Shown: piece after piece, positions 1 through 8,714 of the stretch
Numbering within the stretch: the stretch's first letter is position 1
Layout: every line of letters starts with the position of its first letter
NCBI RefSeq assembly: GCF_019249655.2
Contig: NZ_CP137557.1
Location: 2,079,001 to 2,143,000, forward strand
Direction: 5' to 3'
Source of the DNA: Segatella copri
Lineage (GTDB): Bacteria > Bacteroidota > Bacteroidia > Bacteroidales > Bacteroidaceae
Length of the DNA stretch: 64,000 nt
Position numbers and translations under genes: made by a program
Notes under the pieces: generated by a model
Seen by the model: the letters and a program-made list of their open reading frames with translations, nothing else
Told to the model about the DNA's origin: nothing
The model's database searches: none

Positions 1-169
1 AATTGCTCAATTCCACCCATGGCTTGTGCTGACCGTACTCGTCAATGAGACTCGTGCGGTTGTCGGTCATCACTTCCGTGATACGGATGCTCCTGGCACC
101 TTGTCCCCAAGTGGGCAAGGATGCGATGACCAGCATGGTTATCAGAAATCCTAATTTATTCATACGCAT
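1..169 (-). CDS. Secreted lamin-tail-domain protein, 5' part only
   Basis: Only the first 56 codons lie in the window; the gene runs off the left edge. The product starts MRMNKLGFLITMLVIASL and has a hydrophobic core and a small-residue cleavage region (PTWGQG), so it should be exported. After cleavage comes a stretch reading RSIRITEVMTDNRTS then IDEYGQHKPWVELSN, typical of the start of a lamin tail domain (ITEVM...DEYG...WVEL.N) in Bacteroidota surface proteins. Two in-frame ATGs (169 and 163) are equally possible. The family has adhesin-like or nuclease-associated members, but the specific role cannot be told from this fragment. Confidence 0.6.
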   Translation of the reverse strand, partial: MRMNKLGFLITMLVIASLPTWGQGARSIRITEVMTDNRTSLIDEYGQHKPWVELSN

Positions 170-238
170 CTAACGTTTTTAGGGTTGTTTGTTTATTGTG
201 CTCAAAGGTACGAATAAATTCTGAAAAGAAAACAAAAA

Positions 239-268
239 AGGTGCACAAATTTTTATCTTTGTGCACCT
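239..268 (-). terminator. Rho-independent terminator after the AspT-like gene
   Basis: Perfect 11-bp stem (AGGTGCACAAA with TTTGTGCACCT) around an 8-nt loop. Read on the minus strand it is followed by a T-rich run. An A-rich tract on the other side makes it weakly bidirectional. Confidence 0.85.
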
Positions 269-319
269 CTTTTATAATTTATAACTATTTCCAGTTGTCT
301 TGTTAACATTTATAAGCGT

Positions 320-2014
320 TTATGCTCCGCAGAAGAACAGCACCACAATCTGGGCTGTAAAGATACGGAGGAACATACTCAATGGATATACAGTAGAGTA
401 ACCTACGGCTGGAGCCTCCTTAGAGCATGATGCGTTGGCATAAGCCAGGGCAGGAGGGTCGGTATAAGTACCGGCAAGCATACCCATGATGGTGAAGTAG
501 TTGAACTTGAACTTCAGTCGTGCGATGGTACCCACGATGAGGATAGGAATGATGGTGATGAGGAAACCGCATCCCACATATTTCAATCCGTCGCCCTGAA
601 CCACTGTGTCCCAGAATCCGGCACCCGCCTTGATTCCCACACTCGCCAGGAAGAGTACCAGTCCTATCTCTCGCAGCATCATATTGGCGGAGGTAGTGGT
701 GTAGGTAACCAGCTTCATGCGATAACCGAAACGGCCGATGAGGATGGCGATGATGAGCGGACCACCGGCGATACCCAGTTTCAGAGGCACTGGCATGCCT
801 GGGATAGCGAATGGGAGGGAACCGAAGATGATACCCACCATGATACCGATGAAGATGGTAGCAATGTTAGGCGCATCGAGGCGCTTCACAGAGTTACCCA
901 TAATCTCAGCTACACGGTTTACGTTCTCCTCAGGACCTACTACCATCACGCGGTCGCCCACGTGGAAGTGGTGGTTACGGCTTGCGAAGAGATCCATGCC
1001 CTGACGGGAAATGCGGGTTACGTTCACGCCATACACACTGGAGAAGTGCATCTTACCCAAAGTCTTACCGTTCATCTCTGGACGGGTAACGATGATTCGT
1101 CTTGATACGAAGTGCTGTACCTCATCCTTCTCGCGGTCCCACTCTGCCTCGATTTCCGGACCGATGAAAGCCTTGATGGCCTCGGCATCAGCCTCTGCGC
1201 AAACCACGAGCAGCTCGTCGCCTACCTCGAAGGTGGTCTTGCTGTTAGGAATGCTCACCTCTCCGTCGTGGAGCAGTCTTGAGCAGACGATGTCGCGGTT
1301 CAGAAACTCAGAAACCTCTCTCAAGGTTCTGCCTGCAATGTAGGCATTCTCCACACGCAAGTGCATGTTGTGAGGTTTGGCATGAGGGTTGGCAGCTTCC
1401 TCCTCGTTGAGCTGGGCTTCTTCCTCTGTCAAGTCAACACGGGTGATGTACTTGATGAGGATGGTAGCACCGATGATACCAACCACACCCAGAGGATAAG
1501 CACAGGCGTAACCGTTGGCGATGCTAGGAGCACCGTTAGGGAAGACGCTGAGCAACGCCTCGTTGGCAGCACCAAGACCCGGGGTGTTGGTAACCGCACC
1601 ATACAGTGTACCCACCATCATAGGCAGGTTATGTGGGTTGCTGGTGTCGAAGAAGAGATAATAGCATCCGAACATCACGAGGATGTTGAGCAGGATGGCT
1701 GTGGCAGAAAGCATGTTCAATGTCACGCCACCTTTCTTGAAACTCTCGAAGAAGCCAGGACCCACCTGCATACCAATCATGAAGACAAAGAGGATCAATC
1801 CGAAGTCTTGCACGAAGGTGAGGATTTCCTTAGGACCTGTAAAGCCCACGTGTCCGGCTAAGATACCTGCGAAGAGCACGAAGGTAACACCCAGCGAGAT
1901 GCCACCAATCTTGATTTTTCCCAGGTAAACACCAATCGCAATGACTATTGCGTAGAGCAGGGCGATGTGCGCCACCGACTCTGTGTTGGTGAAAAGATTA
2001 ATAATCCAATCCAT
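320..2014 (-). CDS. AspT/YidE-type putative membrane exchanger
   Basis: A 564-aa inner-membrane protein of the aspartate:alanine exchanger family (AAE; YidE/YbjL relatives). About five hydrophobic segments fill residues 1-190. A soluble middle (about 210-380) carries two RCK_C/TrkA_C-type regulatory domains, the second around [14 protein letters not shown]. Another group of about five membrane segments occupies 385-564. The length matches the family. Membrane repeats flanking paired TrkA_C domains are diagnostic, but the substrate cannot be read from sequence; dicarboxylate/amino acid exchange is known only for some members. A hairpin terminator lies just beyond the stop, and the pgk terminator separates it from the gene upstream, so it is probably transcribed alone. 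Confidence 0.85.
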   Translation of the reverse strand: MDWIINLFTNTESVAHIALLYAIVIAIGVYLGKIKIGGISLGVTFVLFAGILAGHVGFTGPKEILTFVQDFGLILFVFMIGMQVGPGFFESFKKGGVTLNMLSATAILLNILVMFGCYYLFFDTSNPHNLPMMVGTLYGAVTNTPGLGAANEALLSVFPNGAPSIANGYACAYPLGVVGIIGATILIKYITRVDLTEEEAQLNEEEAANPHAKPHNMHLRVENAYIAGRTLREVSEFLNRDIVCSRLLHDGEVSIPNSKTTFEVGDELLVVCAEADAEAIKAFIGPEIEAEWDREKDEVQHFVSRRIIVTRPEMNGKTLGKMHFSSVYGVNVTRISRQGMDLFASRNHHFHVGDRVMVVGPEENVNRVAEIMGNSVKRLDAPNIATIFIGIMVGIIFGSLPFAIPGMPVPLKLGIAGGPLIIAILIGRFGYRMKLVTYTTTSANMMLREIGLVLFLASVGIKAGAGFWDTVVQGDGLKYVGCGFLITIIPILIVGTIARLKFKFNYFTIMGMLAGTYTDPPALAYANASCSKEAPAVGYSTVYPLSMFLRIFTAQIVVLFFCGA

Positions 2015-2101
2015 TAAATTGCGTTAAATGGTTTTTAATATGAATAATTTTGAATAAAGGGAGTATCGTTAGATTGTTAGGGGTGGGGTATCTTATATAC
2101 T

Positions 2102-2138
2102 GAAAAATTCGAGGACATCCACTATGGGATGCCCCCGA
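2102..2138 (-). terminator. Terminator of pgk
   Basis: A 12-bp stem (2109-2120 with 2127-2138, including G-T pairs) closes a 6-nt loop. On the minus strand it is followed by ATTTTT. Confidence 0.75.
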
Positions 2139-2164
2139 ACCGCTTTATATAGATTACCTATTGA

Positions 2165-3412
2165 TTACTTCTCAATAGCTGCTACGCCTGGCAATACCTT
2201 GCCCTCGATAGCCTCGAGGAGAGCACCACCACCTGTAGAGATATAAGATACCTGGTCTGCCAAGCCGAACTTGTTGATGCAAGCTACAGAGTCACCACCA
2301 CCGATGAGTGAGAATGCACCCTCCTTAGTTGCCTCAGCGATTGCGTCAGCGATAGCCTTAGAACCACCGGCGAAGTTGTCAAACTCGAATACACCTGCAG
2401 GACCGTTCCAGAGGATAGTCTTAGCGCCCTTGATAGCTGCAGCGAATGCCTTGCGAGTCTCAGGACCTGCGTCCATACCCTCCCAACCCTCAGGGATGTC
2501 GTTAGATGGGCAAACCTGGGTGTTGCAGTCGTTCTTGAAGTCGTCACCGCAGATAGAGTCTGTGCCGAGTACGAGGTTTACACCGTTCTCCTTAGCCTTC
2601 TTGATTACGTCAAGAGCTACGTCGAGCTTGTCATCCTCGCAGATAGACATACCGATCTTGCCACCGAGAGCCTTAGAGAATGTATAAGTCATACCACCGC
2701 AGAGAATCAGGTTGTCAACCTTAGTCAACAGGTTCTCGATGATACCGATCTTGGTAGAAACCTTAGAACCACCCATGATAGCTGTGAATGGGCGCTTGAT
2801 GTTGCCGAGAACTGCGTCAACAGCCTTCACCTCTTTCTCCATCAGGAAGCCGAGCATCTTGTGATCCTTGTCGAATGAATCTGCGATAACAGCTGTAGAA
2901 GCGTGCTTGCGGTGAGCTGTACCGAATGCGTCCATTACATATACATCAGCATAAGAAGCCAACTTAGCAGCGAACTTCTTCTGGCGCTCCTTCATCTCAG
3001 CCTTAGCAGCGTCGAACTCAGGTGTACCCTTCTCTACGCCAACTGGCTTGCCTTCCTCTTCTGGATAGAAACGAAGGTTCTCGAGCAGGAGAGCCTCACC
3101 TGGCTTCAAGGCAGCAGCCTCAGCATCAGCGTTACCGCAATCCTTGGCAAACTTAACCTCTACACCGAGAGCGTCAGAAACGTTCTTTACAATCTGAGAG
3201 AGAGAAAGCTCTGGCTTAACCTTGCCCTTTGGCTTACCCATGTGGCTCATCATGATGAGCGCACCGCCGTCAGCGAGTACCTTCTTCAAAGTAGGGAGGG
3301 CACCACGGATACGAGTGTCGTCTGTTACATTACCATTTTCATCCAATGGCACGTTGAAATCAACGCGTACGATTGCCTTGTGACCGGCAAAGTTAAAATT
3401 TTCAATCTTCAT
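2165..3412 (-). CDS. pgk: Phosphoglycerate kinase
   Basis: A 415-aa cytoplasmic glycolytic enzyme converting 1,3-bisphosphoglycerate and ADP to 3-phosphoglycerate and ATP. The N-terminal half has the substrate-binding [20 protein letters not shown], the SHMGKPKG loop, LLLENLRFY and [13 protein letters not shown]. The C-terminal half has the nucleotide-binding [15 protein letters not shown] and [10 protein letters not shown]. The length fits bacterial PGK. The ATG at 3412 begins [21 protein letters not shown] and is preceded by an A-rich stretch. It has its own promoter (3570-3601), a leader of about 150 nt that contains a short ORF, and its own terminator. Confidence 0.97.
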   Translation of the reverse strand: MKIENFNFAGHKAIVRVDFNVPLDENGNVTDDTRIRGALPTLKKVLADGGALIMMSHMGKPKGKVKPELSLSQIVKNVSDALGVEVKFAKDCGNADAEAAALKPGEALLLENLRFYPEEEGKPVGVEKGTPEFDAAKAEMKERQKKFAAKLASYADVYVMDAFGTAHRKHASTAVIADSFDKDHKMLGFLMEKEVKAVDAVLGNIKRPFTAIMGGSKVSTKIGIIENLLTKVDNLILCGGMTYTFSKALGGKIGMSICEDDKLDVALDVIKKAKENGVNLVLGTDSICGDDFKNDCNTQVCPSNDIPEGWEGMDAGPETRKAFAAAIKGAKTILWNGPAGVFEFDNFAGGSKAIADAIAEATKEGAFSLIGGGDSVACINKFGLADQVSYISTGGGALLEAIEGKVLPGVAAIEK

Positions 3413-3470
3413 TTTTCCTAAATTTTATATTAGTTATTATTATTGATTTAATTAACGATTGAAACTGAAC

Positions 3471-3551
3471 TCAGTTGATGGGGCTTTCCATTCCGCCGTC
3501 TGTGGAGCTAATCGGGCTCGGCAGGCTGAAGCGAATCTGGTAGCAGGGCAT
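3471..3551 (-). CDS. Possible 26-aa leader ORF in the pgk 5' UTR
   Basis: Starting about 12 nt after the predicted transcription start, an ATG preceded by GAAGG opens a 26-codon frame. It reads MPCYQIRFSLPSPISS then TDGGMESPIN and ends in TGA, 58 nt before pgk. There is no recognised domain. It could be a regulatory leader peptide, or an accidental frame in a structured or repeated leader. Evidence is positional only. Confidence 0.3.
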   Translation of the reverse strand: MPCYQIRFSLPSPISSTDGGMESPIN

Positions 3552-3569
3552 CCTTCGTTCAATCCGACG

Positions 3570-3601
3570 CAAAAGTAACAAAAATAATTGGTATCACCAA
3601 A
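3570..3601 (-). promoter_or_regulatory. Bacteroidota-type promoter for pgk
   Basis: On the minus strand the -33 TTTG (3598-3601) and the -7 TACTTTTG (3570-3577) are 20 nt apart, an excellent match to the primary sigma consensus of this phylum. Confidence 0.75.
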
Positions 3602-3734
3602 TCTTTGCATCATGTTTTAATGATTTTTTGTCATAGTACACATCTTTTGTAACGTGTAGATAGCAAAATACCGCCTATTTCACGACTTCTTTCCTGTTTT
3701 TGAAACAAAGTTTTTGTGTTTAGAGGGAAAAGTT

Positions 3735-3765
3735 TTTGTGATTAGAGAAAAAAGCTGTACCTTTG
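3735..3765 (+). promoter_or_regulatory. Promoter of radA
   Basis: TTTG (3735-3738) and TACCTTTG (3758-3765) are 19 nt apart. The element overlaps the longest possible reading frame of radA, so the upstream in-frame ATG at 3714 cannot be used from this promoter. Confidence 0.75.
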
Positions 3766-3782
3766 CCGAAAATTTGCGAAAG

Positions 3783-5279
3783 ATGGCTAAAGATAAAATT
3801 GCATACGTTTGCAGCAACTGCGGGCAGGAGAGTGCCAAATGGATTGGCAAATGCCCTAGCTGCGGACAATGGAATACGTTCAAGGAGATTAGAATAGCAG
3901 CCGATTCGGGGTCGCAGGCGGCTAAGAATGCCGGCATGACCATGAGGCATGGAGGTGCTGCCACCATGTTTGGAGGACAGCATTCGGATAGCGATGCCAA
4001 GCCGATGAAGTTGCGAGACATCTCCTCGATTGATGAACCTCGCATCGATATGATGGACGAGGAACTGAATCGTGTGCTGGGTGGCGGAATGGTACCCGGC
4101 AGCATCACCCTGCTGGGTGGAGAGCCGGGCATCGGAAAGAGTACGCTCACCCTGCAAACCATTCTGAACATGAGGAACAGAAGGGTGCTTTATGTAAGCG
4201 GTGAGGAGAGTGCCCATCAGATTAAGCTCCGTGCCGACAGATTGGCAAAGGGACAGGCGCTGATGAGGGCTTCGGTTGCTGCTTCGGCTGCTGGAGGTGC
4301 TTCGGCTGCTGGTGATGATTCTCCTGAAGCGGCTTTCGACCATATTACGATTCTCTGCGAAACGCAGTTGGAGAAAATATTCACTCATATTCAGCAAGTG
4401 GCTCCAGAACTGATAGTTATCGACTCTATCCAAACCATTGCTACAGAGGAAGTGGACAGCTCTCCAGGCTCTATATCGCAGGTGAGGGAATGTGCGGCGT
4501 CGCTCTTGCGGTTTGCCAAGACCAGTGGCATCCCTGTTATCCTGATAGGACATATTAATAAGGAGGGAACCCTGGCTGGACCGAAGATTCTGGAACATAT
4601 CGTGGATACCGTCATCCAGTTTGAGGGCGACCAGCACTATATGTACCGCATCCTGCGAAGCATCAAAAACCGATTTGGAAGTACTTCGGAACTGGGTATC
4701 TACGAGATGCAGCAGGGAGGACTCCGACAGGTGAGCAACCCGTCGGAACTGCTCCTTACGGAAGATCACGACGGACTCTCGGGTGTTGCCATCAGTGCTG
4801 CCATCGAAGGCGTCCGCCCGTTCCTGGTAGAGACGCAGGCACTGGTGAGCACGGCGGCATACGGAACCCCGCAGCGTTCGGCAACGGGTTTCGACCAGCG
4901 CAGACTGAACATGCTCCTGGCCGTGATGGAGAAGCGAGTGGGCTTCAAACTGATGGCGAAGGACGTGTTCCTGAACATCGCGGGCGGACTGCGAGTAACC
5001 GACCCGGCGATGGACCTGAGTGTGCTGGCAGCCGTATTGAGCAGCAATGTGGATACTCCGATAGAACAGGGGTGGTGCATGTGTGGCGAGGTGGGACTGA
5101 GCGGCGAGGTTCGTCCGGTGAGCCGCATCGAGCAGCGCATCGCTGAGGCCGAGAAGCTGGGATTCCAGCACATCATCATTCCGAAATATAACAATCATGG
5201 TTTCGACCATAAGAAGTATCAGATAGAGATTCATCCCGTAAGGAAGGTGGAGGAGGCATTCCGCTGCCTGTTCGGGTAA
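3783..5279 (+). CDS. radA: DNA repair protein RadA (Sms)
   Basis: A 498-aa RecA-like ATPase that helps process branched recombination intermediates. An N-terminal C4 zinc finger (CSNCG...CPSCG) is followed by the RecA core with Walker A GGEPGIGKST and Walker B-like ELIVIDSIQT, the RadA motif KNRFGST, and a C-terminal Lon-protease-like domain. ATG 3783 is chosen because it gives the canonical MAKDKIAYVCSNCG and lies about 18 nt after the promoter; an in-frame ATG 69 nt upstream precedes the promoter. Between Walker A and B there is an unusual Ala/Gly-rich insert (ASVAASAAGG region, about residues 163-180). Confidence 0.95.
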   Translation: MAKDKIAYVCSNCGQESAKWIGKCPSCGQWNTFKEIRIAADSGSQAAKNAGMTMRHGGAATMFGGQHSDSDAKPMKLRDISSIDEPRIDMMDEELNRVLGGGMVPGSITLLGGEPGIGKSTLTLQTILNMRNRRVLYVSGEESAHQIKLRADRLAKGQALMRASVAASAAGGASAAGDDSPEAAFDHITILCETQLEKIFTHIQQVAPELIVIDSIQTIATEEVDSSPGSISQVRECAASLLRFAKTSGIPVILIGHINKEGTLAGPKILEHIVDTVIQFEGDQHYMYRILRSIKNRFGSTSELGIYEMQQGGLRQVSNPSELLLTEDHDGLSGVAISAAIEGVRPFLVETQALVSTAAYGTPQRSATGFDQRRLNMLLAVMEKRVGFKLMAKDVFLNIAGGLRVTDPAMDLSVLAAVLSSNVDTPIEQGWCMCGEVGLSGEVRPVSRIEQRIAEAEKLGFQHIIIPKYNNHGFDHKKYQIEIHPVRKVEEAFRCLFG

Positions 5280-5287
5280 GGAACTCA

Positions 5288-5314
5288 CGCAGATTTCGCG
5301 GATTCCGCAGATTT
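5288..5314 (+). repeat. Three tandem 9-mers before queC
   Basis: CGCAGATTT, CGCGGATTC and CGCAGATTT lie in tandem in the radA-queC gap. They are followed by two copies of an AT-rich 17-mer (TCTGAATTTATAAATAT type). No riboswitch fold was recognised here. Confidence 0.5.
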
Positions 5315-5374
5315 TTGTGTATAGTCTGAATTTATAAATATAATCTGATTTTATAAATATTAAGTTCAAAGTAA

Positions 5375-6028
5375 ATGAAGGATTCAGTAATTATTGTGAG
5401 CGGCGGTATGGATAGCATCACGCTGCTTTATGACAAGAAGGACGAGATAGCCCTGGGTATCAGTTTCAATTATGGCAGTAACCACAACGAGCGAGAGATT
5501 CCTTTCGCCAAGATGCATTGTGAGCGACTGGGCATCAAGCATATCACCATCGACCTGGGATTCATGCATCAGTATTTCAAGAGTTCTCTCCTGGAGGGTG
5601 CCGATGCCATCCCAGAGGGTCACTATGCCGACGACAATATGAAATCTACCGTGGTTCCTTTCCGTAACGGCATCATGCTCAGCATCGCCATCGGCATTGC
5701 CGAGAGCAACAACCTGAAGAAGGTGCTCATCGCCAACCATGGCGGCGACCACACCATCTATCCGGACTGTCGCCCTGAATTTATCAAGGCAATCGATGAG
5801 GCTGCCGAGGCTGGCACCTTCGTGGATGTTCGCGTGGTGGCTCCGTACACCAACATCACCAAGGGCGAGATTGCGGCGATAGGCAAGAAGCTCGGCATTG
5901 ATTATGCCGAGACCTGGAGCTGCTACAAGGGTGGCGAGAAGCACTGCGGAAAGTGCGGCACCTGCGTGGAGCGCAAGGAAGCACTGGCTGCGGCGGGCAT
6001 CGAGGATACCACGGAGTATGAAGAATAA
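5375..6028 (+). CDS. queC: 7-cyano-7-deazaguanine (preQ0) synthase QueC
   Basis: A 217-aa cytoplasmic enzyme of queuosine biosynthesis. It converts 7-carboxy-7-deazaguanine to preQ0 using ATP and ammonia. It shows the PP-loop SGGMDSITLL at residues 9-18, a mid-protein VPFRNGIMLSIA motif and the C-terminal zinc-binding cysteines WSCYKGGEKHCGKCGTCVER. The length is normal. Another gene of the pathway, queA, lies 46 kb away in the same window, but queD and queE are not here. Confidence 0.96.
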   Translation: MKDSVIIVSGGMDSITLLYDKKDEIALGISFNYGSNHNEREIPFAKMHCERLGIKHITIDLGFMHQYFKSSLLEGADAIPEGHYADDNMKSTVVPFRNGIMLSIAIGIAESNNLKKVLIANHGGDHTIYPDCRPEFIKAIDEAAEAGTFVDVRVVAPYTNITKGEIAAIGKKLGIDYAETWSCYKGGEKHCGKCGTCVERKEALAAAGIEDTTEYEE

Positions 6029-6098
6029 AGAATGCCTTATATAATAAGGTATAGATAAAAGTAAATGTGGAAATATAAAAGATAAAACATAATTCAAA

Positions 6099-7208
6099 AT
6101 GAAGAAAATGATTTTTACAGCTGCTATGATGCTGGCATCTGCAGCAGCGATGGCTCAGAGCGGAACCTTTCAGATCAAGGGTAACGTAGAGGGGTTGCCT
6201 GATTCTCTGGTAGCTATGATTGGAAGAAAGACGGAAAACATCGAGGTTAAGAAAAAGAAGTTTGTGTACTCCAAGAACTTTGATAAGCCTCAATGGGTTT
6301 ATCTCTGTGACCAGAAGCTCATCAAGAGTGGAGTATTTAAAGCCTATCCAGTCTTTGCCATTCCGAGTGAGACTATTGAGATGAAGGGTAACTTCACTGG
6401 GGGTGTCGATATCAAGGGAGGTAAATTCTATCAGGAGCAGGATTTGATGAATGAGTATAGGGATCAGGCTTACAAGGATATCCAAGCGCTCTGGAAATGG
6501 TATTCTGGTAATGTGAATGATAGCAACCGCGATTCTATCAAAAAAGTTGTAGATGAGCGTATGGAACCTTTGCAGAAAAAGTATGCTGCCGACCTTCTTG
6601 CTTATGCCAAGCAGCATTCCGATCAGGAGTGTATCGCTCTTCTCATCGACGAGCTGGACGATGTCAAAGATAAGGAGACTTTGATCAGTCTGATGGCAGA
6701 TAACGTCAAGAACGGTAGAATGAAGGCATACTATGAGCCAATTATTGAACGTGCCAAGAAGCAGGCTGAGATGGAGGAGAAGGCTAAGGTGGTTCAGGCT
6801 TCCGGTGTAGAGGCTCCTGACTTCACTCTGAATGACATCAATGGCAAGCCATTCAGCCTTTCAAGTTTGCGTGGCAAATATGTTGTCATCGACTTCTGGG
6901 GTTCCTGGTGTATCTGGTGTATCAAGGGTATGCCTAAGATGAAGGAGTACTACGAGAAGTATAAGGGCAAGTTCGAGATCCTGGGTGTTGACTGCAACGA
7001 TACCGAGGCTAAGTGGAAGGCTGCCGTTGAGAAGCATCAGTTGCCATGGATTCACGTATATAATCCAAAGGGCAGCGATGTGCTCAGCAAGTATGCTATC
7101 CAGGGTTTCCCAACCAAGATTGTTGTGGGTCCTGACGGCAAGATTGTGAAGACTATCGTGGGTGAGGATCCTGCATTCTATACCTTGCTCGATGAAGTGT
7201 TGAAATAA
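6099..7208 (+). CDS. Exported TlpA/ResA-like thioredoxin-fold protein
   Basis: 369 aa with a signal peptide (MKKMIFTAAMMLASAAAMAQ). The N-terminal half (about 25-130) is a DUF4369-like beta domain, then a helical linker rich in Lys/Glu. The C-terminal part (about 235-369) is an AhpC/TSA-TlpA thioredoxin fold with FWGSWCIWCIKGMP, so the active site is CIWC, and a cis-Pro region GFPTKIVV. This family does periplasmic thiol-disulfide exchange in Bacteroidota; the partner is unknown. It follows queC by 70 nt and ends at a very strong hairpin terminator. Confidence 0.88.
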   Translation: MKKMIFTAAMMLASAAAMAQSGTFQIKGNVEGLPDSLVAMIGRKTENIEVKKKKFVYSKNFDKPQWVYLCDQKLIKSGVFKAYPVFAIPSETIEMKGNFTGGVDIKGGKFYQEQDLMNEYRDQAYKDIQALWKWYSGNVNDSNRDSIKKVVDERMEPLQKKYAADLLAYAKQHSDQECIALLIDELDDVKDKETLISLMADNVKNGRMKAYYEPIIERAKKQAEMEEKAKVVQASGVEAPDFTLNDINGKPFSLSSLRGKYVVIDFWGSWCIWCIKGMPKMKEYYEKYKGKFEILGVDCNDTEAKWKAAVEKHQLPWIHVYNPKGSDVLSKYAIQGFPTKIVVGPDGKIVKTIVGEDPAFYTLLDEVLK

Positions 7209-7228
7209 ATGTTTGGCAAATATTGCCC

Positions 7229-7288
7229 ACCATATATAATAATAAAGGCTTCTGCGGATTCGCAGAAGCCTTTATTATTATATATGGT
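7229..7288. terminator. 28-bp perfect inverted repeat, bidirectional terminator
   Basis: 7229-7256 and 7261-7288 are exactly complementary, with a 4-nt loop GATT. The core GGCTTCTGCG stem is flanked by AT-rich arms that give U-tracts in both directions. It lies between convergent genes, and the stop codon of the lytic transglycosylase lies inside the right arm. Confidence 0.92.
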
Positions 7289-8609
7289 ATTTCTTCTGAT
7301 AATTTCTCTTTGATTTCACCGGTGCCCCATGAAAGGAGTCGGTTCCTCTTCCGATGTGCGGGCCACGGCTGCCGCCACGATAGCTCTCGTGGAAGCTGGC
7401 TCCACCGCAGTACTCGCTCCAGCGGGCACGGATTCTATCCACATAATCAGCCGTCTCGGTGCCTCGCATGTAACCGTATTTCACTGCCGGGTCACAATAA
7501 TAGGCTGGTTGCGACAGTCGGAGCACATATTCCCTTACATCACCCCAATTGTGCGAGTTGCCACCGTGCTTCCGGGTCAGCGCCATCGCATCGCGGATAT
7601 GATGGAAGCCGCCGTTGTAGGCAGCAAGGGCGAAGAGTACGCGCTGCCCTGGGTCGCCCACATCGCTGAAGTGGCCCTGCAGTTCTGCCATGTATCTCGC
7701 AGCCGCAGCCACATTAGCCTCGGCATCGTGGATGGCACTCATCGGCAAGCCCAGGTGCGAGGCGGTGGATGGCATAATCTGCATCAGTCCGCAGGCACCC
7801 GCCCACGATTTGGCATTCGCATCGAAGCAACTCTCCTGGTAACACTGAGCCGCCATCAGTCGCCAGTCCATGCGAGCCGTTCCGCTGTATCTCATGAAGA
7901 GATGGTCGTAGCGTGAGATGACACCCTTCGAACGGTTCAGGAACGGAGAATACACGTGGCGGCGGATGCTGGCTGTAGATAGCAGGAAGGATTCCTCCTT
8001 CTTCACCTCGGCTATCATCTTCGGCTTGAACCATCCGTTCAGGGTATCGGCAAGACTCTTGTTGCCGCCAATCACTGCCCACTGCGTCTTTCCGCTGTCG
8101 GGAGTAACGCCGCAGAATTGCAGGTCTGCTGCATGATTCCCATCAGGAAGAGTCTTTCCACCTTTTGATATATGGCGGGGCAGTGGCACGGCGATGATGT
8201 CGCCTTCTCCCTTCTGCAGTCTCTGAATCATCTCGGTGGTATCCTTGCATTCCTCCACCCTCAGCGATACGCCAATCTGCTGGGCAAACTTCTCGCAGAG
8301 CAGATACTGCAGACCCATGCCGTGGTTGTGATAATCATAATAGGTGGTAGGACCGTTCACGGTGAGCATGATGAGCTCGCCGTTCTCCTGGATATCTTCC
8401 AGCGAGAAACCCCGCTGCCGGTTTGCCTTTCCGTTGGCATCATCCAACCCATCTCCATCGGCGTTTCCATCTTCTTCAGAACCGTCGATGCCATCCACTT
8501 CGCCCACGGGAGTACCCCAGGGCGTGAGCTCTTGCTGCGGTTTCTTGTCAGCGCAACTTGAGAGCAAAAACAGTGAATATAATGCGTATAAATATAACTT
8601 TTTCCTCAT
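7278..8609 (-). CDS. MltF-like lytic transglycosylase lipoprotein
   Basis: 443 aa. A lipoprotein signal ends in LFLLSSC (lipobox Cys at residue 19), followed by an acidic low-complexity linker. Residues about 90-240 resemble a periplasmic amino-acid-binding (SBP_bac_3) domain. Residues about 265-400 form an SLT domain with AAQCYQESCFDANAKS (catalytic Glu), GACGLMQIMPSTA and AAYNGG. The order matches MltF, a membrane-anchored lytic transglycosylase cleaving peptidoglycan glycan strands with release of 1,6-anhydromuropeptides. The start is fixed by the signal peptide and lies only about 9 nt from a TACTTTTG element, so the mRNA may be nearly leaderless. Confidence 0.9.
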   Translation of the reverse strand: MRKKLYLYALYSLFLLSSCADKKPQQELTPWGTPVGEVDGIDGSEEDGNADGDGLDDANGKANRQRGFSLEDIQENGELIMLTVNGPTTYYDYHNHGMGLQYLLCEKFAQQIGVSLRVEECKDTTEMIQRLQKGEGDIIAVPLPRHISKGGKTLPDGNHAADLQFCGVTPDSGKTQWAVIGGNKSLADTLNGWFKPKMIAEVKKEESFLLSTASIRRHVYSPFLNRSKGVISRYDHLFMRYSGTARMDWRLMAAQCYQESCFDANAKSWAGACGLMQIMPSTASHLGLPMSAIHDAEANVAAAARYMAELQGHFSDVGDPGQRVLFALAAYNGGFHHIRDAMALTRKHGGNSHNWGDVREYVLRLSQPAYYCDPAVKYGYMRGTETADYVDRIRARWSEYCGGASFHESYRGGSRGPHIGRGTDSFHGAPVKSKRNYQKKYHI

Positions 8610-8617
8610 TGCGACTG

Positions 8618-8625
8618 CAAAAGTA
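8618..8625 (-). promoter_or_regulatory. -7 element of the mltF-like gene
   Basis: Minus-strand TACTTTTG whose last G is 8 nt before the ATG. The -33 region is weak (TTTCG). Divergent from the hisG promoter. Confidence 0.5.
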
Positions 8626-8654
8626 CTAAAAAATTGAATATAAGTACGAAATTA

Positions 8655-8686
8655 TTTGCATATTCTAACAATTTTATGTACTTTTG
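8655..8686 (+). promoter_or_regulatory. Promoter of the his operon
   Basis: TTTG (8655-8658), a 20-nt spacer, then TACTTTTG (8679-8686). The hisG ATG is 28 nt downstream. No histidine-rich leader peptide or attenuator is visible. Confidence 0.75.
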
Positions 8687-8714
8687 CAATGTTTTTCAAA
8701 CAAAATACAGAAAT

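Noticed and set aside
3480-3560. Signal recognition particle RNA or 6S RNA in the pgk leader
   Set aside because: The conserved SRP core (GGAAGCAGCC type) is absent on both strands, and the promoter orientation makes it a pgk leader.
3714-3782. N-terminal extension of RadA from the ATG at 3714
   Set aside because: The -33 and -7 promoter elements lie inside this stretch, and MAKDKIAYVCSNCG is the normal RadA start.
5280-5374. preQ1 riboswitch before queC
   Set aside because: No pseudoknot-like C-rich loop and A-rich tail; only short tandem 9-mers and AT-rich repeats are seen.
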